Below are positions 47,961 to 58,968 of a stretch of 64,000 nt of DNA, one piece after another. This DNA is from Isoetes taiwanensis (taxonomy: Eukaryota > Streptophyta > Lycopodiopsida > Isoetales > Isoetaceae), in contig JAJEKV010000047.1 in NCBI GenBank assembly GCA_021234155.1, positions 2,466,494 to 2,530,493 on the forward strand, given 5' to 3'. Below the pieces are notes generated by a model. It saw only the letters and a list, made by a program, of their open reading frames with translations. It was not told where the DNA came from and ran no database searches. Every line of letters begins with the position of its first letter. The stretch's first letter is position 1. The translations under genes and the position numbers were made by a program.

Positions 47961-49783
47961 CATCCATATGACTGGTGGCCGGTGGAAGGCATTATATGCA
48001 ATGCAAAACAATAGTCATAGGCCGGAGTTGTATGGTGGGCCCATCGGTCACACTGTTCAAGGTCTTGAAGTAGAACTGTCCTTTTATAGGTGGAAGTATG
48101 GGCCCGATGGTATCACTTACTCATTAGAATGACTTGGAAGCGGGAGTCGAAGAAGCCTTCTTGAAGTCACCGAAGCACTAGAGGGGTAGAAGTCCGCAGT
48201 CCCATATCAAATTCTCTGCGGGAAATGATTTAGCACCTCTTGAGGAGGGGCGGTATGATCGCCACATTGTCTATTTTAGAAGGTAATCGGTATGGGCGAT
48301 GCTTTCGTCTCCTAAACTAACCCATATCATGGCAATGGGAAGCGCTGATGCCTCAAAGGCTCTTTGGAGGAAAAGAGCTCAATGGTTGGCTAGATGGAAT
48401 GTCGCGAGAACACGGGTGCACATGTGCAAGCGAAGCGAATCACCATAGCTTGAGGCAATATCGCGGTAGCACTTCCCTCGGCCAAACTTTGGATACCAAT
48501 GCCCTTGAACATGTCAAAGGCGGCACATGTCGCCATAAATCCCACATTGGAGCGGGCCCATGATGCTATAGCATTGCCATTTGCCCATGAAAGCGGAGAC
48601 TCATTGCCTCCATTACGCTACGAGGGGGCACATCATCGCCGAATTAGAGGCGAGGCGGATGGATTGGTGAGCCATGCGGGGCAGAACTCTGTCAATCTTT
48701 GCCAAATGGGAGTCGTGAGGATGAATCATACCCTTCAAAAGTTGCGGCCTTATGATCAAGATTGGCTATCTTTGAGTTAGTCGAGGGCCTGGCCAGCCGT
48801 TACATGTGACATTGAGCCGCGACATCCGTGCGGAGTCTTTGGAATCATAACCCGAGGAGGTTATGGACATCACGAGATTAGCTATGTCCTCGGGCACCAC
48901 ACTTGATATGTACGCATTGATGTATACTTATGCAGTTTGACAACATTCTTATTCGCCCGCGGTTTCCCTCGAAAACCGCCCGGAAGGCGAGGATTTTAAC
49001 GGACGGTAGCCAGGATTTCTTTGCGCTTTCCTTTAATGAATCCCCACTTGAGGCGGTAGCCTCGATGGGCAATGAGAAAATCATTCTCATTCTCATTCTC
49101 TAAAAAACCACAAAAGATGGCGGTGTTGGCTCAAAATAATTAAAAAAAAGCAATCAAGTCTTAAAGAAAGTGAAAATAAGCCAAAAATTGGCAAAGATTT
49201 GATTTTTACCAAAAGTGAAAACAAGTCAAAAATAGGCTACAAAATGCGGCAAGTGAATATGAGGTGGAAGGTCATATGCAAAAACCTGGACAAAAATAGC
49301 TTCGGGTTGACTGACCTAGATAAGAAAAAGCTTTAAAAATTGGCGGAAATATGCATATGTTTTTTGATCTCAAAAGTGGAAATACCTTAAATTGATCATG
49401 CAGCCCAGTTAAGGGGTGTCTTTGGTTGGCGGCTAATGTCCACAAAATCGTCGGGATTAAAAGTTCTTCGAAGAGTTCTTTCAAGCGTCTTGTAGACCAG
49501 AATGAAATTTCTTCGTTGTAGGAAGACATTCTTTTACATTGGTACCTCGAAAGTTTAAAAACATGGCTGCCAAAAGCCCAACAATGAAATCCAAATAAAT
49601 GAAACAAATACAAAAATTGAAGGCTCATATTTATGCTTGCGTAGGCTTATGCCCGAAAGCACGGGCTTATATTTTCTTGTCGGATGCCAAAGAAAGGATT
49701 AAGGTGTGTTTCAGCGCCGACACGGGGCCTCAAGTGGGTGGCACTACGTATCGGTAATTCTGTGGCGAGAGAAAAGGAAAAAG

Positions 49784-50086
49784 ATGAAAGAAGTCGTGAA
49801 TTCAAATTTGATAACACCGTCACGTGAAATTCAAATTTATGAAAGCCGCGGCTTGTCTCTTCTTGCATCTTTTTTAACCGATCCATTTTCAAAATTTATG
49901 AATCGTTTGGATTCCTCATCAACCATGCTCCTTGGATTAGGTGATTGGATTGGCCAGTTCGTGATTGTTGGCTACGGATGTCTATTCTTGAGGCTGCCTG
50001 AATTAGGCAAACGAGGTTCTTTTGTGAGTTCATTCGTAGCCGGAGCTTTCTTGGACTTAATCCAACGTTACGGACATAAATTCTAA
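49784..50086 (+). CDS. Unidentified 100-residue hydrophobic protein ORF
   Basis: An ATG at 49784 opens 100 codons ending TAA at 50084-50086. The middle carries a likely membrane segment ('TMLLGLGDWIGQFVIVGYGC') and the end has a second hydrophobic stretch ('SFVSSFVAGAFLDLI'). The upstream frame is open without a start, so it could also be an exon. No family recognised. Confidence 0.3.
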   Translation: MKEVVNSNLITPSREIQIYESRGLSLLASFLTDPFSKFMNRLDSSSTMLLGLGDWIGQFVIVGYGCLFLRLPELGKRGSFVSSFVAGAFLDLIQRYGHKF

Positions 50087-50898
50087 ATGCGTCCCGACAA
50101 AGCACCCGGTATGCGATTAGGTTAAACATGAAACCATGTCTTCTTGTTTGTTTCCTTGTGTTTTTCTCATCGAAACCCATTAAGCATCCATTTACCACAA
50201 GCCCGGATTCTTCATGTCGCTGCTCGCCAGTTCAAATGCTTGATCTTCCCATTGTCCTTCGAAACCAATTGCTGCAGCAATATACGTGCATGTTAAAAAT
50301 GTAGCCCGGATGTCACCGAATTTGGTTCGCGAGAAATTTGAAGTGTGAGAATGGTCGGAGATCCTCGAATGCTCGTCTACTTTGCCCAAAGGTAAAGAAG
50401 ATTAAACTGCATGAAATTTTTATGACCCAAATCATTATTGAGCAAAATCACTTTGGCTTTGAGCAAATGCATATGAGCTTTGGGCTTTGCAGTGTATGCA
50501 GTGCAAATGCTTTGATATGAGCCTCACGATATTATGCGACCAATAGCCTGATATTATGCTTTGGGCGTTTGAATGCTGGGCTTTTAGTGTAAGGTAGCCG
50601 ATATGGGTTTGCAAAAGGTAAATTATGCATCCGGTTTACAATGTCTGATTGCTTCATGTTGTGGATTCGCGGTCACGGAGTCCTATTTTTAATACTTCAG
50701 TTTCTGCATTCCCACGCCAATCAAGTTGACATCTTCAATCTCAAGAAGTTCGAGGGTATTTTTCAAATCTTTAGGCTGGGTGCTTTTATGTCGCGTGAAT
50801 GTTTTTCATTCCGAGATTCTTTCTTATAGTCTTCAAGGGATCTCAGAAAAATTCTTCGTGAGACTTGATGTTTACATCTACAATTCAGCTTATTTCTT

Positions 50899-51180
50899 AT
50901 GCAAGATGGTAGGCAATCCATGGTTTTAGATATTGGGTTTGCAACAGAAGATAGGATAACCTCTTCAAGTGTAAGAGGGAATATAAAACACGCTAAACAT
51001 GATTTGGAAAAAAGTGATTTGGAAAAAAGTGAATATCATGCATCATGCATCACGCTGATAAGAAACGCCGCACAAAAATCTACTCGAGCGGTCTTTCATG
51101 GATTTGTTACAGCAATAACCCTTCTCTTAATTGTAAGTCCCTTCTTGTATTTAGCAGGGTTGCTAACCCCCGTTGCATAG
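50899..51180 (+). CDS. Unidentified 93-residue ORF with C-terminal membrane segment
   Basis: It runs from ATG at 50899 to TAG at 51178-51180. It contains a perfect duplication of gatttggaaaaaagt (near 51001-51032), giving repeated 'DLEKS', and a C-terminal hydrophobic run 'FVTAITLLLIVSPFLYLAGL'. A consensus-like donor (gtaagtcc) at about 51133 suggests that part of it may be an exon. No family recognised. Confidence 0.25.
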   Translation: MQDGRQSMVLDIGFATEDRITSSSVRGNIKHAKHDLEKSDLEKSEYHASCITLIRNAAQKSTRAVFHGFVTAITLLLIVSPFLYLAGLLTPVA

Positions 51181-52186
51181 TTTGCTCCAATTCTAGCTAT
51201 GCCACGTGCTATGCCCGTGTTATGCCATGTCAGCTTAATTCCATCTCAACCATTAGATCTGCTAATTTATGAATCCACGGCTAGGAAAAATAGAAAATCT
51301 ATAGAAGATCCAGGTATTTCCTTCAGTAGGTTGACGCCGTCTCGGCCAACATCTCGGGTCCTTAATCACTCTGACCCAGGCAGCTCGCCTTTGAATCCTT
51401 CTAGTCTAGCCTGGGAGAGGCCGTCTTCTATCAAATTGGCCCTTTTGGGCCTGGTTGGCTTATATCTATACCTACAATTAGCCACATGCTTTAACCTAAT
51501 TGTTGAGCATGGCAGAGAGCATGAAAGCGTTGTGGCGTCATTTTTCTAGAGCGGATCATGTTGTGTGGCATCAGATCGTTGCTATTTCGTGTTCAATTTT
51601 TTCTCAGTTGTATTTTTAACTTTGATCAGCGATTCGACATGTTCTTTGACTTTGAATTTGCTGATTTCTCTTAAATTTCATCCAAACTTGAACTTCACCA
51701 TGAGTCATCACATATTTTTATAGAACATCTGAGATTAAAAATTAGCTACAAACGTCAATGTCTACGAAAGGCTCTTGCAAAATGAGGATCATCAGTTGTC
51801 TTTTGTGCTATTTTACAATTATATGCATTTCCTTGTGTTTATCTATATTTTCTATTTTGGCATGAGTTTGCAAAATAAAATCTGGATCAGAATGGCAGAC
51901 GCTTTTATCCATGTCTTTGTACTCGAAATTCCAATTAAAAAATTTGCCTCCTTCTATTGATCTACAATTTTGCACTTTACAAATAATGCCTTGACTGCCA
52001 ATGCTGTTGGTTGTATCCGAAAAACAAGAAATATTCTCCTTGTAATAGCTGCCAATGCCACTGTTAAAGCCAAACTATTCATTAAAAAGGAAACATGTTC
52101 AATGGCTTTAGCAATACATATAATTTCTTCTAGTGTTATCTTGGCTAAAAGCATTTCATTAACCATGTAACTTTATTATTGTCCAG

Positions 52187-52418
52187 GAATAGCAGCAGTA
52201 GAATTAGGTACATATGGAGCACATCTTTATAAGCCAAAAAATTTGGTATATAACAAGGTAAATTGTTAATATAAGCAGTTCTGTCTCCCATATTGAAATA
52301 TTCAACGTGCCATTTAAGATATGGTGTAATGCTGATGCATGTCTTGCAGGTGTATCAAACCGCTAGTTTATATCATTGGGCACATTCAGCAGCATTGCTA
52401 GCCGCACCCAAATACTAG
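52187..52418 (+). pseudogene. TMEM256/DUF423-like gene, two exons, truncated
   Basis: Exon 52187-52257 follows acceptor gtccag and encodes 'IAAVELGTYGAHLYKPKNLV'. Exon 52350-52418 follows acceptor gtcttgcag and encodes 'VYQTASLYHWAHSAALLAAP', then stops (TAG 52416-52418). The 92-base intron lies between, in phase 0. This matches the TMEM256 (UPF0451/DUF423) family of small membrane proteins, where 'GLGTYGAH' and 'WQTASLYHLVHTAALL' are hallmarks. The first exon (start to 'WHKVAAISG') was not found, and the second half with its membrane helices is missing. A fragment or pseudogene is most likely. Confidence 0.7.
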
Positions 52419-52682
52419 GCATCCTCATATAATGAGTATCTATTAGCATGATATGTAAATATTCTATGACATTGTCAGTTTTTTGGATTTACAATCTAAA
52501 AGAATAATGAAACACGTACTTTATATTGTCCATAGAATATTGTGTGGCAAGAGCTCTAAAGCTTGGCATATAAAAATATACGTGTGAACAAAATAATCTC
52601 TCTGAATGTCTGTTGGTCTCATCAATGTCAAGTCATGTGAAGCCCAATTAAGAACCTGGTACTCTGGGTGATTGTTTTAGAC

Positions 52683-52910
52683 GGTATTGCCTGGGGAAAA
52701 CGCTCAACAGGACGAAAGGAAACTTTATGTTATGTCCTTCACATGTACGTAAATGTGCTTTCAATCTTAATTAACGTTCTCCTACACATGTACATGAATG
52801 TGCTTTCCCCAGGCGGTATTGCCTGGGGAAAATGCTCAATAAAAAGAAAGGGAACTTTATGTTATGTCCTACACATGTACATGAATGTGCTTTCAATCTT
52901 AATTAATGTT
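52683..52910. repeat. Tandem duplication, 132-bp period
   Basis: Copies begin ggtattgcctggggaaaa at 52683 and 52815 and run through 'aactttatgttatgtcct' and 'gtgctttcaatcttaattaa'. A sub-repeat, acacatgtacatgaatgtgctttc, occurs a third time at the junction. Confidence 0.85.
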
Positions 52911-53906
52911 GTGTTGTTGTCAACGTTTAGTCATTGCTAATGATTACTTATGTTATGATTTCTAAATTACTTTTTGATTTGATACAGTTTGGAGATCTTT
53001 TGACATTTGGCATTGTGGAATGTAAGAATTTCCATATGCATATTTTTATGTATTAAAATGCAGTATTGCCTAGATTGTATACTGAAAGAATTGTCACATA
53101 GTCAAGTCTGTTTTATAAGTGAAAATAATAAGATAAATCTTTAAAATTGGTGGCCGCATTTGAGAATTATACGTTCAAGCACCTAGAATCAGGACTGAGC
53201 TTGGAAGAGGCAAAAGCTCACGATACCTTTCACAAAGTAAATTTGGTTAAGTGGCTAAGGAGCATGGCATAACAGCCATGGTGAGAGTATCAGTATCTGC
53301 ATCAGGGCAAATGCTTTTCTGATGACATCCAGTTAAACATTTGTATTCCTTTGATTTGGTTAGAACCTCTTGTTCAAGTACTGAGTTGGGTTGGACAGTA
53401 TGTGGCAAAATATTGTTGTCATTTGTGCCATGGACATGACTAGGAAACGTTATCACACAGTTCTTTTGTTCTAGGACGACTTCGTTTTGCTATTTTTTGC
53501 TTCAGATGTCCATCCATGTCTGCATGTCTCATATTTATGGTACAAGGAAATAAAAAACTCTTGGGCAAATTCTTTGTATGTGTCATTTTGTGTTTTGAAA
53601 GTCTAGAGATAAGACAGAAGGACTTACATGGCAGAAAAGACCACAATACACATGCATGTGACCATACATGTTACACGACCACATCTGAAGATTGCATTCC
53701 CTCATGCATCCACGATCAATTTACATTCATCTTTCTGATGACAGTTGAGCCAGATAAGACGGGCTCCAATAACTGTAGCGATTTCAAACTGTTTTCTTCG
53801 GCTAAGAACACGTCAGAAATCTAAGAGAAGGTGGATGGAGGTATATCAAAATTTTGCAATCACATTTGGCTTCAAATAATAGGAATAAAGATTTAGCAGG
53901 ACGTAC

Positions 53907-54249
53907 CTTTCGAGCACTGACTTTTGAAGACTTGATTTCAGATTCATATGAGGTACGTAGTCAACCAACCTATGAAAACTGCTAGCAATACATTTCTCTA
54001 TTTGTTGGACATGTTCCTCACTCATGTTGGACAAGTTCTGTTGCATGGTGTCTTGGAGCTTCTAACATGGAATTGAAATGAAGTACATGTCGCGCTCAGT
54101 ACTTGCTCTTGTTTAAAATCAAGGCACTTCAAAATTGAATCTGGATCGACCGAGGATTCAAATGTCAGATGAAGCAATGCATCAGTGGCACTAAGTAGAG
54201 GAAACATGGCGAGCATGATTTTGGCCTGATCTATTGATATAAAAAGCAA
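53907..54249 (-). CDS. Unidentified minus-strand exon pair
   Basis: The minus strand reads 'DALLHLTFESSVDPDSILKC' then 'LDFKQEQ', a possible 41-base intron (gtactgag ... catgttag), then 'KLQDTMQQNLSNMSEEHVQQ' to 'SSLQKSVLE', ending at a good donor (gaaag|gtacgt, near 53907). The two blocks join in frame. The composition suggests a helical soluble protein. No family recognised; a 41-base intron is unusually short. Confidence 0.3.
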
Positions 54250-54378
54250 TGGTGGTCCTGCATGGCAGGATGCTTTAGATTGTGGACTTATGACTTCCTA
54301 GCCTACAATGACCCAAGAAGCAATGCAAAGGTTTTTTTGTTGAAAACATTTTGAGGCAGTGGTTTTCTAGTCCTAGTA

Positions 54379-54720
54379 TATAACGTTCCTTAACCATCTC
54401 GGCCTAACCAACTGGCCAAAACATCCAACTATTTATGGAAAATAATAGACCGCACTATCCCATGGTGTCCAAGACCCCTCCAAGACCAAGTCAAGACCCC
54501 ACCATCCAATGGTATCAAAGTCATACATGTCCCCATAGAAACTCAAAGTCGAGCCCTGCTCTGATACCAAATGTAACGTTCTTGACTGATATGCCCTTCA
54601 CCAACTGGGCAAAACCGTATAGACAATTATGAGTAGTCGCTTCTACCCATTTATGCCGATGTCTTGGGAACGCCCCACATGTACATTCAAGGATCAAATA
54701 CTCGAGCGGTCATAGAAGGG
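54379..54720 (-). mobile_element. TRIM element, LTR-internal-LTR copy
   Basis: The left LTR (54379-54437) starts TATAACGTTCC and is deleted after 'atttatg'. About 120 bases of internal sequence follow, homologous to the copy at 22.3 kb (cccatggtgtccaagac...). The initiator-Met primer site complement gctctgatacca lies at 54558-54569. The right LTR starts TGTAACGTTC at 54572 and runs to about 54720 without its CGTTACA end. The primer site lies beside the right LTR, so the element is on the minus strand. It has no coding capacity. Confidence 0.75.
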
Positions 54721-55191
54721 TTCTGCCAACTAGCCAAACACTATGATATGTTCAAATAGTTTTGCTCCTGACAGATTGGATTCCAATTTCCTTTTGGAGC
54801 AACTCAAACCATGGCAGGAAGGACTTCTGGCTGCAGAAAGTGTGCCTGCTTATGTGAAGGAAAATCAAATGTGGAACATGTAAAAGTTTTCTATGATATG
54901 TGTTGTACTTTTTCAATTTAAAATATTTGAATGGATTGTGAGCAAATGTTCTCGTGTGTGTTTAGAACTAGAGATGATAGAGCTTCGGCAATCCTTGTCT
55001 ATCTAAAGCCACATACACATTTAGAAGTGTTGTTGAGTGGAACTAAAACTGTCATAATTAGCTCCATGGACATCAAAATTTTGGAAGCTGATACGCAATG
55101 ATTCAATGATCAATTGATCCTCTTTTTCTCAAGGTGATACTTTTATCTAATTTGTGATCATCAGGATTGTGCCATCATATGCACATGTTTG

Positions 55192-55715
55192 TATATTTGC
55201 ATATACATGTACTTGATGCTCCAAGGAATGAGCCATCCCTTTAAGTTCTTTGACCCTCTTTTTCACTCGACATTACCCAAGGACACAAATAGTTACAAAA
55301 CAATAAGGAAACATGTGAATCTGTATAAATGCCAGTACATGTTTGTTCCTGCTTGTGATGGACATCACTGGACCTGTTTTCTTATCGTAAGCCGTGCGTG
55401 TCTCGCACAGAGATATAAACCAAGAATATAGAATATATCACTTTGATATCATGGGCTTGCATGGCAGAAGCATACATATTGAGAGGTTAGTGCTTGCTCA
55501 TTGCATTTTGCTGTTGTCATATAATGACAACAAACTTTGAATGCAGGATCCTGGAATTGCTTGGACACAATAATTTCAGCTTTACAACCTCAGATGTTGT
55601 GAAAATTTCCAGAACGTCTCTTCAAACCGATGATCATTCTTGTGGCCCTGTCGTACGTTCATTTACGCACAAATTTGTGAGGGGGTACTTGAAAGGAGTG
55701 AATATTGTTGCCTAA
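55192..55715 (+). CDS. Ulp1/SENP-type C48 cysteine peptidase domain, partial
   Basis: SUMO-protease-like catalytic domain. The catalytic His lies in 'VPACDGHHWTCFLI' (near 55345-55386). The Asp lies in 'YHFDIMGLHGRS' (near 55436-55471). The Gln and Cys lie in 'LQTDDHSCGPVV' (near 55620-55655). Blocks are 55192-55386, about 55413-55485 and 55547-55715. The intron 55486-55546 has good GT-AG borders and correct phase, and the ORF ends with TAA at 55713-55715. Between the first two blocks the frames do not connect by any GT-AG choice I tried, being one base off. Only about 160 residues remain, and the upstream part of the domain is unclear. It is possibly a pseudogene, or derived from a transposon that captured ULP1. 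Confidence 0.65.
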
Positions 55716-56150
55716 TCTAGTAAGTTAACTCAAATGCAGTAGACAAACCAATCTTTGTTATTGACAAAATGTGGTTAACTGCAGCTTGTGGACATTTCAG
55801 ACCATGATCTAGTTGATGTTAGAGTGTTCATGCTTGGAATTTTAAGATTCGACGCAACAAAAGCTGGAACTGAGAGCAACATATGTATTAGGAAGTATAT
55901 AGGTGCATGAGTCACCTCGTACTTTCAAATCACTGTATATCATCCGGTATTCTTGGGTGGGCTCATGCCGGTGTAATGCCGGGAAAAGCATGAGCAGTGT
56001 AAGTTGTGGGAACAATTTTTTCCTTTCCGGCTTTAGCATTTTCGCCTTTCAGGCATTTTCTCCTCTCTGAAATGGTAGAGACGCTCGCTGTGATGATGGG
56101 CATCCTCCTCCGACTTCTATTATTGCTGGGAGTTAATCATTGAAAATTCT

Positions 56151-56351
56151 ATGTTAAACTCTGCTCTAAATTACAAGAGCAGTCAGTGTAGCAGCAGAGA
56201 GCATAGGGTCGCCGAAGCAAACAGGGTCGCCCAAGCAAACAGGTATATACAACGGCCATGGCATTCTAAAACTCAAACTGTTTGTGCCGAAGCAGAGGTC
56301 GCTGGAGCAACAGCGAAGATCGCTGGAGCAAAGGAGCCACTTATCAAATGA
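56151..56351 (+). repeat. Ala/Glu-rich short repeats, gtcgcnnaagcaaacagg
   Basis: gtcgccgaagcaaacagg and gtcgcccaagcaaacagg are adjacent at about 56210-56242, followed by gtcgctggagcaac and atcgctggagcaaa at about 56298-56332, and a faint further relative near 56465-56500. The small ORF across it (66 codons) has repeat-driven composition and no recognisable domain. Confidence 0.4.
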
Positions 56352-56784
56352 AGCAGAGGAGTCGGCGAAGATTAATGAGTAGATTGGAACCGCTATACTC
56401 ATATTTGACATTCTGGCTTTGTTATATTTTGTGCTTTTTTCTAATGTTTTGTAGCAAAGAGAGCGTAAGGTCCGGCAAGCAAAACAGTGGTCGCCAAGGA
56501 AACATGGATTTTCATGCTTTGTGGTAGTTTACATTTTCTTACCAACGAAAAGAAGCTATTATAATCTTGATGAATTTTATGCCAATGCCACAATGATGCC
56601 ATTTCCTCTTGCAGCAGGAGATCACAAAGAACTTTGGGGTTTTCACGCTTTGAAAAAATCAAGTAGAGGCAACCGATTGTGCTTTCGTTCCTGCAGACGA
56701 AGTTGTTGGGCAAGCCGCTTAAGGTACAATCTTTTCCTTTCTCGGTTGTTAACAGTCGGGGCAAGAACATGACAGAACTTTTAT

Positions 56785-56848
56785 AAAAGGGTCGCGGCCC
56801 TTTTATCTCTATAACCGCATTTCGCGGATTATAGCCGCATTTCGCGGC
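56785..56848. repeat. Cluster of three perfect hairpins
   Basis: AAAAGGG-6-CCCTTTT (56785-56804), then CCGC-ATTTC-GCGG (56815-56827), then GCCGC-ATTTC-GCGGC (56834-56848), all within 64 bases of otherwise AT-rich sequence. The last two are direct repeats with identical loops. No gene ends here that I can identify. Confidence 0.7.
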
Positions 56849-56999
56849 TTTTGGTATGCTCTCGTGTCTTTTGATGCTTTTTTAATCCATATGCTCGTAA
56901 ACCAGCTCTATAAATTTGTAATAGTTCTCTTGTTACATCTTTTCACATATTGAACATATGCTTAATACATATGCTTTGGTAAACAATTTCCTCAGAACT

Positions 57000-58960
57000 G
57001 CAATATATCACATAATCAAGATAGCAAACATTTCAGGGATGATCTGATTAGAGTAATAGCTTCAGATAGAGTAAAACTTCATATGCAACGAAATTTTTTA
57101 ACACTTCATATACAAAGAATAACCCGTGTATTTTCTCGGATCTTATTACGCCTTTTAATCAGATTTGGGCTTATTTATATTATAGTAAGTAGAATGTAAC
57201 GTTTGATATATTTTGGTGCATGCACTTTTGTTATGTGCTTTTGTGAATTCTACTTCAGGCTTTTTATGGCGTCTTACAGAGTTGGGCATTCAAATAGTTT
57301 AGGAGTGCAGTTTAGCTTTTTGTTTTTGGGTTGTCTTCAGATATTTTATATGATAAGTGACATTCTCTGTTCCCGGTTTTGCTCTTCTGTTCATTCATAT
57401 AAATACCAACATCCAAAAGCCAAAGAAGCTTTTGCAGGTTTACCCTTTAATATGCTTAACAAAGCATATTAAAGTGTGTTAGGCTTCACAATGCATTTTT
57501 TTTGTGCTAATTTTTACAATACACAAGCAAGGTGAACACTTTATAGGACCACCAAACTATAAATAACCACCAATAGTCAAGAGGTACCCTATCTTATGTC
57601 CACTACATCAATAAGGTCAAATGGTTTCTTGGAACATCAGGTAAGAGAACTCAAAGGGCATGTACTCAAAATGGTTTTGGAACTAATGGAATTTTGTCTC
57701 CATACTATAAAAAATCGGAGGGCAGGAATTGAAAATAATCTTGGAACTTATGGAATTTTGCCTCTATATTGGGTTTTCTTAGAGTAATCGAATTTAAAAG
57801 CAATTGCCTATTTTCCACATTTTGTTTTTCAAAAAGTGTTCGAGAGTGATATATATAAAATCTTGAGATTTGTGAAAATCAGGGATATGAATACATAGAG
57901 AGACAACTCCACACAATGTCTTACATTGAAGGCCTATATAAGCAAACTGCATGGCAACATAACTGCATGGCAACATCTGGACACATTTCTGCAACTATTC
58001 AGCTCTAAGAAAAGCAAAAACACATTACTTAGTGCGATAAGCATAAACATAATAAGAGGTTATATGGAGAGACTCTTCGAAAACCGCTTTGGCTAAGGTA
58101 TCAACCACATATTTTTATAGCCAATATAATACATGCATGCCTATGCGGGAAGATCCAGGCACAGATTTTCTAGAAATAGTACCTTGGACTGCCCTTACAA
58201 GCAAAAAAAATCTTGCAAATATACGACCCATTTGCACAACGCAATGCTAATCACCGTAAGAGTTGGACATTCATATGATATGATAATATTCTCACTAAGA
58301 ATGTATGGATTTCGAACTTATGCGCGGCAACGCTAGGCATATGTTTACTACAAATTTTAGGATCTACAAACCATTTCATCCTGAGATGCTATATGATTCT
58401 ATTATATGAGCCTACATTCGGGATGGGTTGTCTCACATGCTTGATAGTCGTGAGACATCGTGGGTAGTTCGAATTAATGACTCACATATCATTTCACTGT
58501 TACACCGGCTTATATATTATCAGTAGGAGAAGTGAATATATCATGAGAGCATTAAAAAATGTTTGACATTAGGCCCCTGGTGATGTGCGCTATGTGGAGA
58601 TGCATATTTAGAGTTCTAGCATTGACTAAAGAACGCAATGAACCAGGACAAAAATTTGAGTGCGTGTGTATGTGTTTTTTATCTATACCCATCTTTTGTT
58701 GATTTACTTAACTACTTCTAAGCCTAAATTTTGGGTATAAGTTTTGGGTATCTCTTACCTATGTACTATGGTGTGTAGGCATCCTGCAGAGTTAGCTAAG
58801 TTAGCATTTGTGCTTGAACCTACCTGTATTTACACCATGGTATGTCTTTGGTCACCATCGCGCCAAATGCCTAAAGGGTGACAAGAGTTCTTGCCAATAT
58901 CAACCTGTGATGTTGTCTAAAGTTGTACATATAGATAGATCGAGTAAAAACACATGCCAA
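57000..58960. other. AT-rich stretch, no recognisable gene
   Basis: It contains a 17-base tandem duplication (ctgcatggcaacataa, near 57946-57977) and several unsupported short ORFs. Confidence 0.4.
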
Positions 58961-58968
58961 GATATTAT

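Larger units (their letters stand above)
45100..49100 (+). mobile_element. LINE-A copy 6, long + strand copy
   Basis: Domains in order are the endonuclease (45480-45960), the reverse transcriptase (47400-47960), the conserved 3' region from 48790 and an (ATTCTC)n tail at 49082-49100. All frames are broken. It matches copy 2 at 2-6 kb in domain order and 3' sequence, but the 3' region is unusually altered in a CpG-rich way compared with copies 3 and 5. The 5' limit is uncertain: I place it where coding-like text begins, and no target duplication was identified. Confidence 0.75.
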
